Part shown: positions 42,427-50,926 of the stretch, in pieces
Layout of the letters: each line of letters opens with the position of its first letter
Position numbering within the stretch: position 1 is the stretch's first letter
Source: Halalkalibacter hemicellulosilyticusJCM 9152
GTDB taxonomy: Bacteria; Bacillota; Bacilli; Bacillales; Bacillaceae_D
Length of the DNA stretch: 64,000 nt
Direction: 5' to 3'
Assembly (NCBI RefSeq): GCF_000513115.1
Contig: NZ_BAUU01000001.1
Location: 1 to 64,000, forward strand
Program-made: the position numbers and the translations under genes
Notes under the pieces: generated by a model
What the model saw: the letters and a program-made list of their open reading frames with translations, nothing else
Databases searched by the model: none
What the model was told of the DNA's origin: nothing

Positions 42427-43404
42427 ATGAGCATGGAACATAAGGAGGAGTGGGCGATTAACGCCAAAGGACTCGTTAAAACCTTTGGACAAACTCGTGC
42501 CGTAAATGGTGTGGATCTTCAAGTAAAGAAAGGGACCATTTATGGAGTGCTTGGCCCAAACGGTGCTGGAAAAACAACAACCGTTCGCATGTTGGCAACG
42601 TTATTGAAGCCTGACGGAGGTCATGCTGAAGTGATGGGACACGATTTAGTAAAGGAAGCCGTGGACGTTCGGAGTAAGGTGAGCATGACAGGACAGTTCG
42701 CTTCTGTGGATGAAGAATTATCAGGGTTAGAAAATTTGATATTGATTGCTCGATTAATTGGTTATAGTTGGCGGGAAGCAAAAGCAAGGGCGAAGGAGCT
42801 GCTTAAGGCATATGATCTAGAGGAGGCGGCACTACGTCAAGTTGGGAAATATTCAGGAGGAATGCGTCGACGCATCGATATCGCAGCGAGTACGATCATT
42901 TCCCCAGACGTCCTATTTCTTGATGAACCGACAACCGGTCTTGATCCACGAAGTAGAAATCAAGTGTGGGAAGTCGTCAAAATGCTCGCAAATGCAGGGA
43001 CGACGGTGTTACTGACAACTCAATATTTGGAGGAGGCGGATCAATTAGCAGATCGGATTGCTGTCATTGAGGACGGGAAGGTCATTGCAGAAGGCACGAG
43101 CAGTGAATTAAAAGCATCAGTAGGATCAGGGGTATTCTCTATTAGGCTTGTTCATTCAGAGGATCGATCACGTGCTGAACAATTGCTTGCGACTAAATTT
43201 CATACAAATGTCCAACTTTCAACAGATTCAAAGCTATTATCTGTTCATCTATTAGACACTGAACAAGCATCAGGAGTGTTGAAGGTATTAGAAGCTGAAG
43301 AGATTGAGCTTGCTGATTTCTCATTCGGGCAACCAAGTCTTGATGAAGTGTTTTTGGCTCTCACAGGAAAACAGCATGACAAGGGCGGGGAGGAGGCCTC
43401 ATGA
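42427..43404 (+). CDS. DrrA-like daunorubicin-type ABC ATPase
   Basis: About 325 residues with Walker A GPNGAGKTT, signature YSGGMRRR, Walker B VLFLDEPTTGLDP, TTQYLEEAD switch region and the C-terminal DrrA extension (FSFGQPSLDEVFLALTG). ATG 42427 has GGAGGG 8 bases upstream; the GTG at 42412 overlaps it. It overlaps the permease gene by 4 bases. DrrAB-type pairs export anthracyclines and other hydrophobic drugs. Confidence 0.87.
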   Translation: MSMEHKEEWAINAKGLVKTFGQTRAVNGVDLQVKKGTIYGVLGPNGAGKTTTVRMLATLLKPDGGHAEVMGHDLVKEAVDVRSKVSMTGQFASVDEELSGLENLILIARLIGYSWREAKARAKELLKAYDLEEAALRQVGKYSGGMRRRIDIAASTIISPDVLFLDEPTTGLDPRSRNQVWEVVKMLANAGTTVLLTTQYLEEADQLADRIAVIEDGKVIAEGTSSELKASVGSGVFSIRLVHSEDRSRAEQLLATKFHTNVQLSTDSKLLSVHLLDTEQASGVLKVLEAEEIELADFSFGQPSLDEVFLALTGKQHDKGGEEAS

Positions 43405-44243
43405 TGAGAACGTCAACTTTGCAATCAAAGGAAAATACAGGTCGACAGTTACAATCGGCCATTACAAAACGTCAGCGCCCAAAGCGCCCAAGTGCTATTT
43501 CAGCAACAGTAACATTTGCCTGGAGGGCACTACTTAAAATCAAGTATGTACCTGAGCAGCTCTTTGATATTACAGGTTTTCCGATCATTTATTTGCTCAT
43601 GTTCACGTATTTGTTTGGAGGGGCGATTGCTGGATCGACTGAGCAATATTTGCAATTTCTTCTCCCTGGCATTCTTGTTTTAACAGTCGTTATGATTACG
43701 ATGTATACAGGGGTCGATTTAAATAAAGATGTCTCAAAAGGAATATTTGATCGATTTCGCGCATTGCCAATATGGAACCCATCTGTTCTAACAGGAGCGT
43801 TAGTCATCGATATTCTTCGTTATAGTGTCGCATCGATTGTCATTATGACTCTCGGCTTCATTCTTGGCTTTAGACCAGAAGGGGGCTTAATAGGAGTCGT
43901 GTTAGCCATTTTCGTTCTGCTCTTCTTTGCATTTAGCCTTTCTTGGATTTGGACGACGCTCGGATTGATTATGAGAACGGAAAAGGCTCTAATGAATTTT
44001 AGCATGATGATTTTGTTCCCTGGAACGTTTATAAGTAATATCTTTGTTGATCCAGAGTCTATGCCCTCGTTCTTACAAGTCATTGTAGAAGTGAATCCTG
44101 TTTCGATTGTCGTGACCGCTGTCCGCGCGTTGATGGAAGGAAGTGCGACATTCAATCAAATCATTTGGGCATGGATCGCTTCGGGAATGATCATCGTTAT
44201 TTTTGCGCCACTGACCATGTATTTTTACCGTAATAAAAAGTAA
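43401..44243 (+). CDS. DrrB-like ABC-2 permease
   Basis: The 280-residue protein has a 40-residue basic N-terminus (TKRQRPKRPSAISATVTFAW) and six membrane helices: IIYLLMFTYLFGGAIAGSTE, ILVLTVVMITMYTGVDLNKD, FDRFRALPIWNPSVLTGALV and so on. It matches the daunorubicin-resistance permease family. ATG overlaps the stop of the ATPase gene (ATGA). Confidence 0.85.
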   Translation: MMRTSTLQSKENTGRQLQSAITKRQRPKRPSAISATVTFAWRALLKIKYVPEQLFDITGFPIIYLLMFTYLFGGAIAGSTEQYLQFLLPGILVLTVVMITMYTGVDLNKDVSKGIFDRFRALPIWNPSVLTGALVIDILRYSVASIVIMTLGFILGFRPEGGLIGVVLAIFVLLFFAFSLSWIWTTLGLIMRTEKALMNFSMMILFPGTFISNIFVDPESMPSFLQVIVEVNPVSIVVTAVRALMEGSATFNQIIWAWIASGMIIVIFAPLTMYFYRNKK

Positions 44244-44324
44244 AAAAATGCTATGAGGTTCATATTTTAGTAGTAGAAGATTTTATTTTCGTTATAGTAT
44301 TGTCTGAAGCTCCCTTCATTTTAT

Positions 44325-44502
44325 GAGGCCACTGAAAAAGTGCGATTTTCACTTTTTTAGTGGCCTTTAAGTAATGTGCGTAGCCGTTGCCCGATTTTGA
44401 AAGCCTTGATATGAAAGGGCACTGAAAAAGTTTGGTTTTTAACTTTTCCGGTGTCCTTTAAGTAATGTGCGTAACCGTTGCCTATTTTGAAAAGCTTGAT
44501 AC
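44325..44502 (-). repeat. Dispersed intergenic repeat, copies 5a and 5b in tandem (reverse orientation)
   Basis: Two consecutive modules. 5a has hairpin GGCCACTGAAAAAGTG and CACTTTTTTAGTGGCC, then TTTAAGTAATGTGCGTAGCC, GTTGCCCGATTTTGAAAGCC. 5b has GGCACTGAAAAAGTT and AACTTTTCCGGTGTCC, then the same TTTAAGTAATGTGCGTAACC. The linker is the exact reverse complement of the GGCTACGCACATTACTTAAA of copies 6 and 7. The gap 44244-44608 holds no gene. Confidence 0.8.
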
Positions 44503-44608
44503 GAGTGGGTTTTAGCTCAATGTAAACCGCTAGTTGTCAGATGTATATGAAGCGTTTATAGAACCATTTCATTTAGTCGTATAAACTAAAAAGTGAAGGA
44601 GGTCATTG

Positions 44609-45166
44609 ATGATGAAGATTGGTGAACAGATTAGAGCACTAAGAAAAAGTGAAAATTTAACACAGGATCAATTAGGACAAAAGTTAAATGTGACTCGTCA
44701 AGCGATTTATAAGTGGGAGAGTGGAAAAGGATATCCCGATATTCAAAATTTAATTATGTTGAGTGAATTATTTGAAGTAAGTATTGATGAATTAATAAAG
44801 GGAGATAGGTTCTATCAACGTAACATTAAAGTGAAGGGAGGGACGGGGATGTTTTCTAATCGTAGTCTCTTATCATCCTTGAATTATTTTAGTTTGTTCT
44901 TTGCTCCATTAATCTTTCCTCTCATTACTTTGATTGTGGGCTCTAAGGACATAAAGAAGCACGGAAAAAGAGCTCTCATCTCGCAATTGATTCCGGCGGT
45001 TGCTTATGTACTTATGATGAGTGTCTTTTCTTTAACCGCCTATATAGCAGGAGTAAATGAGCCACATTCTTTCATAGTTACTAGTGGTATCGTTACTATC
45101 ATTCTGATTGTTGTAAGTATTGTTGTTTGGAATGTGATGCAAGGAGTCAAGCAATTAAGATCTTAA
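44609..45166 (+). CDS. XRE-family regulator with membrane domain
   Basis: About 185 residues: an N-terminal XRE/Cro helix-turn-helix (IGEQIRALRKSENLTQDQLG, RQAIYKWESGKGYPDIQNLI) and, from about residue 95, three membrane helices (SLFFAPLIFPLITLIVG, SQLIPAVAYVLMMSVFSL, IVTIILIVVSIVVWNVM). Membrane-tethered XRE regulators of this type commonly precede bacitracin- or lantibiotic-type ABC exporters and sense membrane stress (inference). AAGGAGG is 6 bases before ATG 44609. An ABC operon follows after 25 bases. Confidence 0.8.
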   Translation: MMKIGEQIRALRKSENLTQDQLGQKLNVTRQAIYKWESGKGYPDIQNLIMLSELFEVSIDELIKGDRFYQRNIKVKGGTGMFSNRSLLSSLNYFSLFFAPLIFPLITLIVGSKDIKKHGKRALISQLIPAVAYVLMMSVFSLTAYIAGVNEPHSFIVTSGIVTIILIVVSIVVWNVMQGVKQLRS

Positions 45167-45191
45167 TCAGAGAAATAGAGGAGGGCGTAAA

Positions 45192-46121
45192 TTGAATAAG
45201 AACAAACCAGTCGTACAAATTGAAAATCTGTGTAAAGAGATTGGAAATAAAAGGATCGTTAACGATATTAGTTTGGACATCTATCCAGGTGAAATCTTTG
45301 GTTTCTTGGGTCCAAATGGTGCGGGGAAAACGACTACAATTCGTATGCTTGTAGGGCTAGTGTCGATGACAGAAGGCTGTGTATTGATAAAAGGAAGGGA
45401 TGTTTCTAGTCATTTTGAGCAAGCGATATCTCAAGTTGGTGCAATTGTCGAAAACCCAGAATTTTATGATTATTTAACGGGTTATCAAAATTTAATTCAC
45501 TTTGCTCGTATGAGTGGCAATATTACGGAAGAACGGATAATGGATATGATTGAATTAGTTGGTTTGGAAAATGCGATCTATGACAAAGTGAAAATATACT
45601 CATTAGGGATGCGTCAACGGTTAGGGTTAGCTCAAGCCTTAATGCATGCTCCGTCAGTACTCATTCTGGATGAACCAACAAACGGATTAGACCCAGCAGG
45701 GATTAGAGAATTTCGTCACTATTTAAAGAAATTAACGAAAGAAGAAGGGCTGGCGATCCTCGTATCCAGTCATTTGCTTGCGGAAATGGAATTAATGTGT
45801 GATCGTATTGGCATTATTCAGCACGGTAAGCTCATTAAGATTCAAGATGTTCATGAGCTAGTCGAAGCAACAGGCGATACTCAAGTTACTTTTACAGTCA
45901 ATCCAATTTCTAAAGCAATCAAAATGCTGAAGGAGTTATTTGCGGGGAAAGTTCAAAACATCGGTGATCATACGATTGAAATGAACGTGGATCATCAGCA
46001 AATTCCTCAAGTGGTAAAATCCTTTGTTGAGAGTGGAATCAGTATCTATGGAGTAGACGTTAAGTCGAAAACGCTTGAGGATAAATTTATCGAGGTAACA
46101 GGAGGTCCACAAATTGATTAA
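45192..46121 (+). CDS. BcrA-like ABC exporter ATPase
   Basis: The 309-residue protein has Walker A GPNGAGKTT, signature YSLGMRQRLG, Walker B VLILDEPTNGLDPAG and SSHLLAEM. LGMRQR and the ENPEFYDYLTG segment are typical of the BcrA/LanF-type ATPases for bacitracin, lantibiotics and similar peptides. The start is TTG with GAGGAGGG 5 bases upstream. It overlaps the permease gene by 8 bases. Confidence 0.87.
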   Translation: MNKNKPVVQIENLCKEIGNKRIVNDISLDIYPGEIFGFLGPNGAGKTTTIRMLVGLVSMTEGCVLIKGRDVSSHFEQAISQVGAIVENPEFYDYLTGYQNLIHFARMSGNITEERIMDMIELVGLENAIYDKVKIYSLGMRQRLGLAQALMHAPSVLILDEPTNGLDPAGIREFRHYLKKLTKEEGLAILVSSHLLAEMELMCDRIGIIQHGKLIKIQDVHELVEATGDTQVTFTVNPISKAIKMLKELFAGKVQNIGDHTIEMNVDHQQIPQVVKSFVESGISIYGVDVKSKTLEDKFIEVTGGPQID

Positions 46122-46905
46122 ATTATTGTCTTGTATACAAAATGAAAACATGAAGATCTATAGTCGTATAGGTTCTCGGGTTATGATAGGGTTGTTGCTT
46201 GTCCTAGTAGTCGTTACGGCAACTATACAACATTTCTTAGCTATAGCACCTACCTCAATGTGGGAGTTTGTATATATGAATGTTGAGTTCTTTATTTCTA
46301 TTATGGTTTTATTTGCCATTATCATTGCTGCGGGGGCTATTGCTGGGGAATTTTCTAAAGGGACGATTAAGATGCTACTTATTCGTCCAGTTGGTCGGAC
46401 GAAAATATTAATGTCAAAATATATCTCTTCCCTTTTATTTGCTCTAAGTATGCTTGTGGTGACATTTGGTTTTGCGCTGTTAGTTGGCGGGTTATTTTTT
46501 GGATTTGAGTCACCTATGCAAGCAAATATCTCAGCTATGGATGGTAGCATAATAGAAAGTGTTGTTCTGCATTTGTTGACGAGCGTGGCATTTGTCTATG
46601 TTGATATGATCATGATGATTACAATTGCTTTTATGATCGCTACGGTTTTTACTAGTAGTGCATTAGCGATTGGACTTACCATTTTTGTACGGTTTGCCGG
46701 TCCGAATGTTGTACTAGCTGTCCAACAGTATGATTGGGCTAAATATATTCTGTTTGCTCATTTAAATCTACGCCAGTATATTGGCGGTGCTTCCTATATT
46801 GAAGGAACAACGATGACATTTTCGATCATAACGATTATCATTTATTTTTGTATCTTTATAAGTATAGCATGGTGTATATTTTATAAACGTGATATAACCG
46901 CATAA
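46114..46905 (+). CDS. ABC-2 permease of the BcrAB type
   Basis: The 263-residue protein begins with a cytoplasmic IQNENMKIYSRIGSRVM and has six membrane helices (GLLLVLVVVTATIQHFLA, FISIMVLFAIIIAAGAIAGE, and so on). The AGEFSKGTIKMLLIRPVGRT segment after helix 2 is the coupling region of ABC-2 permeases (YxxxG.K..L). The start is TTG with GGAGGT 7 bases upstream, inside the ATPase gene. Confidence 0.85.
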   Translation: MIKLLSCIQNENMKIYSRIGSRVMIGLLLVLVVVTATIQHFLAIAPTSMWEFVYMNVEFFISIMVLFAIIIAAGAIAGEFSKGTIKMLLIRPVGRTKILMSKYISSLLFALSMLVVTFGFALLVGGLFFGFESPMQANISAMDGSIIESVVLHLLTSVAFVYVDMIMMITIAFMIATVFTSSALAIGLTIFVRFAGPNVVLAVQQYDWAKYILFAHLNLRQYIGGASYIEGTTMTFSIITIIIYFCIFISIAWCIFYKRDITA

Positions 46906-46925
46906 AAAATAATTTAGATAAATAG

Positions 46926-46980
46926 TAATAGGGCTTCTTCTTACAAGTAAGTTTGACTTGTCGGAATAAGCCCTTTTAAA
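46926..46980 (+). terminator. Rho-independent terminator of the BcrAB-like operon
   Basis: GGGCTT and AAGCCC close a longer imperfect stem (CTTACAAGT with ACTTGTCGG region), followed by TTTT. Confidence 0.65.
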
Positions 46981-47080
46981 TTTTATTTTGTTTTGAGCTC
47001 TATCGATATCTTTCTACAAAAACTTATTGAAGTAATGAAAGAAAAAATTGACATAATTAGCTAAATATGAAATAGTATAA

Positions 47081-47098
47081 ATACCGGACAGTCGGTAT
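47081..47098 (+). promoter_or_regulatory. TetR operator before the TetR-ABC operon
   Basis: ATACCGGACAGTCGGTAT is an 18-bp dyad (ATACCG/CGGTAT arms, ACCGGACAGTCGGT core) typical of TetR-family operators. It ends 3 bases before the ribosome site AGGAGGGG. Confidence 0.8.
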
Positions 47099-47112
47099 GT
47101 AGGAGGGGTAAA

Positions 47113-47772
47113 ATGACGCAAAAGTATAAATCTGAGGAAACAAAGGAAAAGATTATTGCTATTTCGACTAAGCTATTTATTGAAAAAGGTTTTGAAAAAA
47201 CAAGTATAAGAGATATATGTGAAGCCATTGGAATGTCTAAGGGGGCGATTTATCATCATTTTAAATCAAAGGCAGAAATTATTGAGGCTGTTAAAGAAAA
47301 TAAATATAGCAATGTCGAACAAACAGTAAATGATTGGATCAATGAAATCGACGCACAATCAGCAAAAGAAAAATTAACAGGCATCTTAGAAAAGGACATA
47401 AAAGACCAAGAAGCACATTCTCTTGATGAAGCTCTAAGTACACAAATAAAAAGTAGTGATTTTATTGTCTCGATGATGAAGGATTCTGTGAGTAAAAGTG
47501 CGCCTATTTTCGCAAAAATTATAGAGGAAGGAAATAAAGATGGGTCAATAACAACTGATTATCCACATGAATGTGCAGAAGTGTTCTTTTTATTATTAAA
47601 TATTTGGTGTGATCCTCAAATTATTGACTGCAATGAGGAGCAATTACATCGCCGATTGACATTCTTACAATTACTGATGAAAAGAATGGGAGTAGATATT
47701 ATGAGCGATTCAATTGTCCAAGATACTGAGAAGTTTTTGAAGAAGTTGTATTCAGGTGGTGGGGAAGCTTGA
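47113..47772 (+). CDS. TetR-family regulator
   Basis: The 219-residue protein has the TetR helix-turn-helix (IIAISTKLFIEKGFEKTSIR, AIGMSKGAIYHHFKSKAEII) and a helical C-terminal domain. The palindrome 15 bases upstream suggests autorepression. It is the first gene of an operon with an ABC ATPase (4-base overlap), a permease and a small membrane protein, so it controls that exporter. Confidence 0.87.
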   Translation: MTQKYKSEETKEKIIAISTKLFIEKGFEKTSIRDICEAIGMSKGAIYHHFKSKAEIIEAVKENKYSNVEQTVNDWINEIDAQSAKEKLTGILEKDIKDQEAHSLDEALSTQIKSSDFIVSMMKDSVSKSAPIFAKIIEEGNKDGSITTDYPHECAEVFFLLLNIWCDPQIIDCNEEQLHRRLTFLQLLMKRMGVDIMSDSIVQDTEKFLKKLYSGGGEA

Positions 47773-48500
47773 GTAACCAAGCGGCTGTTAAAATTGAAAA
47801 TTTGACTAAAACGTTTAATGGTAAGGGGATCATCCAATCTTGCAATATGTTCGTTAAAAAAAATGCTATTTATGGCTTCTTAGGCGCAAATGGGGCGGGG
47901 AAAACAACTGTTTTCAAAATGATAACAGGGTTGCTTTCACCTACGACGGGCAAGATTGAAGTTTGCGGGATGGAAGGTAGCAAACAGAGAGGGAACATAC
48001 TAAGAAACATAGGAAGTATGATTGAAACACCTATATTTTATGAACATTTATCAGCTGAATCAAATTTACGCATTCATTTATCCTATATGGGTATTCAAGA
48101 TGGTGATATTTCTTCAGCGCTTGAAGATGTCGGGTTGTATGATACAAATCACCAACCTGTTTCACAGTTTTCCTTTGGAATGAGGCAACGTTTAGGAATT
48201 GCGAGAGCGATTGTACACAAGCCGAAGCTTTTAGTGTTAGATGAGCCAATTAATGGATTAGACCCTATGGGAATTCGTGATATGAGAATGTTGCTTCCGG
48301 CTCTTATACAGAAATATGATATGACCATTTTGTTGTCTAGCCATATTTTAAATGAAATAGAACATATCGCCGATACGATTGGTGTCATTGAAAAGGGGCA
48401 TTTAATCGAAGAGGTAGATCTTAAATCGATAAAAATGCATTACCCTGATGGATTAGAGAAGTATTTCTTTAACGTTTTGAAAAAGGGGATACGTGTATGA
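47769..48500 (+). CDS. BcrA-like ABC ATPase
   Basis: The 243-residue protein has Walker A GANGAGKTT, signature FSFGMRQRLG, Walker B LLVLDEPINGLDP and SSHILNEIEH. It lacks the long C-terminal extension of its paralogue at 45192. The start is TTG overlapping the TetR stop (TTGA), with GGTGGTGGGG just upstream. It overlaps the permease gene by 4 bases. Confidence 0.85.
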   Translation: MSNQAAVKIENLTKTFNGKGIIQSCNMFVKKNAIYGFLGANGAGKTTVFKMITGLLSPTTGKIEVCGMEGSKQRGNILRNIGSMIETPIFYEHLSAESNLRIHLSYMGIQDGDISSALEDVGLYDTNHQPVSQFSFGMRQRLGIARAIVHKPKLLVLDEPINGLDPMGIRDMRMLLPALIQKYDMTILLSSHILNEIEHIADTIGVIEKGHLIEEVDLKSIKMHYPDGLEKYFFNVLKKGIRV

Positions 48501-49203
48501 TCAATTTAATGAGATTAGAAGTGAGAAAAAATAAAATTCGTACCTTTATCATTGCTAGTATCTTAATTTCGATTGCAATGCTAGGTTTTATTTATCTGTT
48601 TGCATATGCACCACACATTGAACCAAATGACCCTGATTTAATGATTTTTGCTGGTTATCGTAATATTGTAGCACTGTACGGGGTGGTGTGTATGACAGCT
48701 TTTAGTATATTAGCCTCCGTTATGTATTCACGTTTTATGATTGATGAATATACGGGGAAACGCTTAATTTTAACTTTTTCTTATCCGATTAACCGAAAAA
48801 AAATCGTTATCGTTAAACTATTAGTTGTTTCACTATTTACCATTGTATCAATGGTTCTTTGTAATCTTATCGTATTTACTATTTTCGGCGTCACCGAGTT
48901 AATCCATCCTTTGGTAGAAGAAACGCTGACATTAGAGTACTTATTTCAGGCATTGATGATACTGTTACCATGGCTATATTAGCTACATCAATAAGTATTA
49001 TAGCGGCAGGAATAGGATTTATTAAAAAATCAATACCAACGACTATGATCTCGGCTATTATTCTATCCTCTCTATTCTGTAATATTGTTGCTAGTTCAGT
49101 AAGTGTAACGTTCGTACTTGTATCTGTAATGATAGTAGTCATTATTGGAGCAGTTGTAGCAGTGTTACTTATGAATAAAATTGAACATATGGAGGTAGAG
49201 TAG
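48497..49203 (+). pseudogene. ABC-2 permease, frameshifted
   Basis: The first frame (48497-48982) has LEVRKNKIRTFIIASILISI, several membrane helices and the coupling segment IDEYTGKRLILTFSYPINRK. It stops after ALMILLPWLY. From 48970 another frame continues AILATSISIIAAGIGFIKKS with three more helices to 49203. Together this is one permease of about 235 residues. The break is in CTGTTACCATGGCTATA near 48965-48975. If real, the exporter would be inactive; the two pieces might also reflect a sequencing error. Confidence 0.75.
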
Positions 49204-49204
49204 T

Positions 49205-49432
49205 GTGGAAAAAAGGGTAGAACAAAACATCGACCGTGTACTTGAAAGTTTAAGTTCACAGCTATATATAGGAAGTGTAATTGTCGGGATTTTGCTTTCC
49301 CTTTTTGGTTTGTACGTAGTTATACGAAAGTCAGAGAAAAAAAGCAGACGAATGATAATAATAGGGGCAATTTGTTTGGGACTGGGAATTTTGGCACTGC
49401 TTAGTGGTATTTTTCAATTAATGACTGTTTAG
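49205..49432 (+). CDS. Small membrane protein of the ABC operon
   Basis: The 75-residue protein has a charged N-terminal helix (EKRVEQNIDRVLESLSSQ) and two membrane helices (IGSVIVGILLSLFGLYVVI and MIIIGAICLGLGILALLSGI) joined by the basic loop RKSEKKSRR. Function unknown. It starts at GTG with GGAGGT upstream, 1 base after the permease stop, so it is the last gene of the TetR-ABC operon. Confidence 0.65.
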   Translation: MEKRVEQNIDRVLESLSSQLYIGSVIVGILLSLFGLYVVIRKSEKKSRRMIIIGAICLGLGILALLSGIFQLMTV

Positions 49433-49477
49433 TTAGTTAAATTAATTATTTTTTTAAAAAGAAAATGGAGGAATAAG

Positions 49478-49807
49478 ATGATTACAATTGAAGATTTTAA
49501 CAAGCTTGATATGAGAATTGGAACAGTTGTAAGAGCTGAGCCATTCCCGGAGGCGCGTAAGCCTGCGATTAAATTAGAAATTGATTTTGGAGAGCTAGGC
49601 ATTAAACAGTCATCGGCTCAGATTACAAGAAGGTACGAACCAGAACAACTAGTTGGACGACAAGTAGTAGCAGTCGTTAACTTTCCTCCTATGCGGATTG
49701 CTGGGTATAAATCGGAGGTACTAGTTGTTGGAGGTGTTCCCGAGGAAGGAGATGTCGTTCTTCTTCGTCCAGATGAAGCTGTTAAAAACGGTACATCGAT
49801 TTCTTAG
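49478..49807 (+). CDS. csaA: CsaA-type tRNA-binding/chaperone protein
   Basis: The 109-residue protein is a single tRNA-binding OB fold (EDFNKLDMRIGTVVRAEPFP, SSAQITRRYEPEQLVGRQVV, VVNFPPMRIAGYKSEVLVVG). Length and sequence match CsaA, a dimeric protein with export-chaperone activity and tRNA binding in Bacillus. GGAGG precedes ATG. A terminator follows, so it is a separate unit. Confidence 0.9.
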   Translation: MITIEDFNKLDMRIGTVVRAEPFPEARKPAIKLEIDFGELGIKQSSAQITRRYEPEQLVGRQVVAVVNFPPMRIAGYKSEVLVVGGVPEEGDVVLLRPDEAVKNGTSIS

Positions 49808-49831
49808 AGAAATAATAAGAGATCTGTCACA

Positions 49832-49874
49832 GAAAAGGGTGTCTCAGGATATAAAGTCTGGGGCGCCTTTTTTG
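49832..49874 (+). terminator. Rho-independent terminator after csaA
   Basis: AAAGGGTGTCTC and GGGGCGCCTTT pair with an inner GATATAAAGTC loop, followed by TTTTTT. Confidence 0.75.
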
Positions 49875-49986
49875 ATTATTTTAAAAGCTCGTTAATGAGT
49901 CAAATGTGCAATGTGTAGCATCCATTTTCATTAGAGTCAAAGTTTGCGTTTCGTCGTTCTCTGTTGTAAAGACCAATCACCATATA

Positions 49987-50043
49987 TTGACACTACCAAA
50001 TTTTATGCTATAATTTTAATGATAATCGTAATCATTATTATTT
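49987..50043 (+). promoter_or_regulatory. Promoter and Zur/Fur-type box of the metallophore operon
   Basis: TTGACA (49987-49992), a 16-bp spacer and TATAAT (50009-50014). Directly downstream, 50023-50043 reads TAATCGTAATCATTATTA and TTT. It matches about 17 of 20 defined positions of the Bacillus Zur box (AAATCGTAAT, one base, ATTACGATTT). With its left flank (GATAATCGTAATCATTAT) it also resembles a Fur box. Zur is favoured by the ATCGTAAT half-site and by the second box at 53051. Confidence 0.8.
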
Positions 50044-50065
50044 AATTAATGGAAAGAGGGATGTG

Positions 50066-50899
50066 ATGAGACGGGAAGTTGAATTTTTTAAATGTAATCC
50101 AACACAAAATATGACGATTTTAGTGAAAACGAGTCATCCAAAAGAATTACACCCTCTTATTGCTGCAAAAATGATGGCATACGATAGCGTATACGCTGAA
50201 CAAGTAGGGTTTATTGAACAAGCAGCTAGTAATGAAGCGGTTGCCACATTAAGCATGGCCGGAGGTGAATTTTGTGGGAATGCATGTATGGCATTGGCAG
50301 CGCTCGTGGCATCAACCCAAACCATAGACGAACAAGGTTTGACAGATATCGTACTAAACGCATCCGGTACGAAGGAATTAATAAAGTGTCATGTTCGTAA
50401 AAAAGCCGATCAATACGATTGCCAAGTGACAATGCCACTCCCTCAAAAGATAGAACAAAAAACGATTGAGTATGATGGAGAGCAACGCGAGATAGTGATA
50501 GTGAGGTACCACGAATTTATACATATTGTTATGGAGCTGCATGAATACAATGAATCTATGAAAAAGAAGGCGGAATCATTTGCAAGATTGCTAGCAATAG
50601 CAGGAGGGGCAAAGGTTATTGGCATTTTATTCTATCAAGCATCGACTAAAGAAATGTATCCGCTTATTTATGTTCCTCAAATAGATAGCATGATATGGGA
50701 AAGGGGGTGTGGTTCTGGGACAGCCTCAATAGGTGCTTATCTTGCGTGGAAAGCAAAGGATGAAGTTCAAGCGAAGGTTAAGCAGCCAGGAGGGGTTATG
50801 GAAGTGTGGGCAACGGCTGATAACGATAAGATCACGGGACTTAGCATTAAAGGTTCAGTTGGAATAGTAGCAGAAGGTAAAGCCTTTATTGATTTGTAA
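50066..50899 (+). CDS. cntK: CntK-like histidine racemase
   Basis: The 277-residue protein has the diaminopimelate-epimerase fold with two catalytic cysteines: Cys70 in AGGEFCGNACMALAAL and a second in WERGCGSGTASIGAYL. In Staphylococcus aureus CntK uses the equivalent pair (Cys72/Cys216) to make D-histidine, the first building block of staphylopine. Its place as first gene before cntL and cntM supports this role over Dap epimerase. ATG 50066 is preferred to GTG 50063; AAAGAGGG is 5 bases upstream. Confidence 0.88.
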   Translation: MRREVEFFKCNPTQNMTILVKTSHPKELHPLIAAKMMAYDSVYAEQVGFIEQAASNEAVATLSMAGGEFCGNACMALAALVASTQTIDEQGLTDIVLNASGTKELIKCHVRKKADQYDCQVTMPLPQKIEQKTIEYDGEQREIVIVRYHEFIHIVMELHEYNESMKKKAESFARLLAIAGGAKVIGILFYQASTKEMYPLIYVPQIDSMIWERGCGSGTASIGAYLAWKAKDEVQAKVKQPGGVMEVWATADNDKITGLSIKGSVGIVAEGKAFIDL

Positions 50900-50926
50900 C
50901 ATCATAATTTATTAGGGGTGAGAATC

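Noticed and set aside
50019-50043. Calling the box before cntK a pure Fur box
   Set aside because: The flank fits Fur partly, but the ATCGTAAT half-site and the much better second box at 53051 fit Zur; dual control cannot be excluded.
50066-50899. Diaminopimelate epimerase (DapF) for lysine or cell-wall synthesis
   Set aside because: The fold and the two catalytic cysteines fit, but the gene lies at the head of a complete cnt operon under a metal box, which points to CntK.
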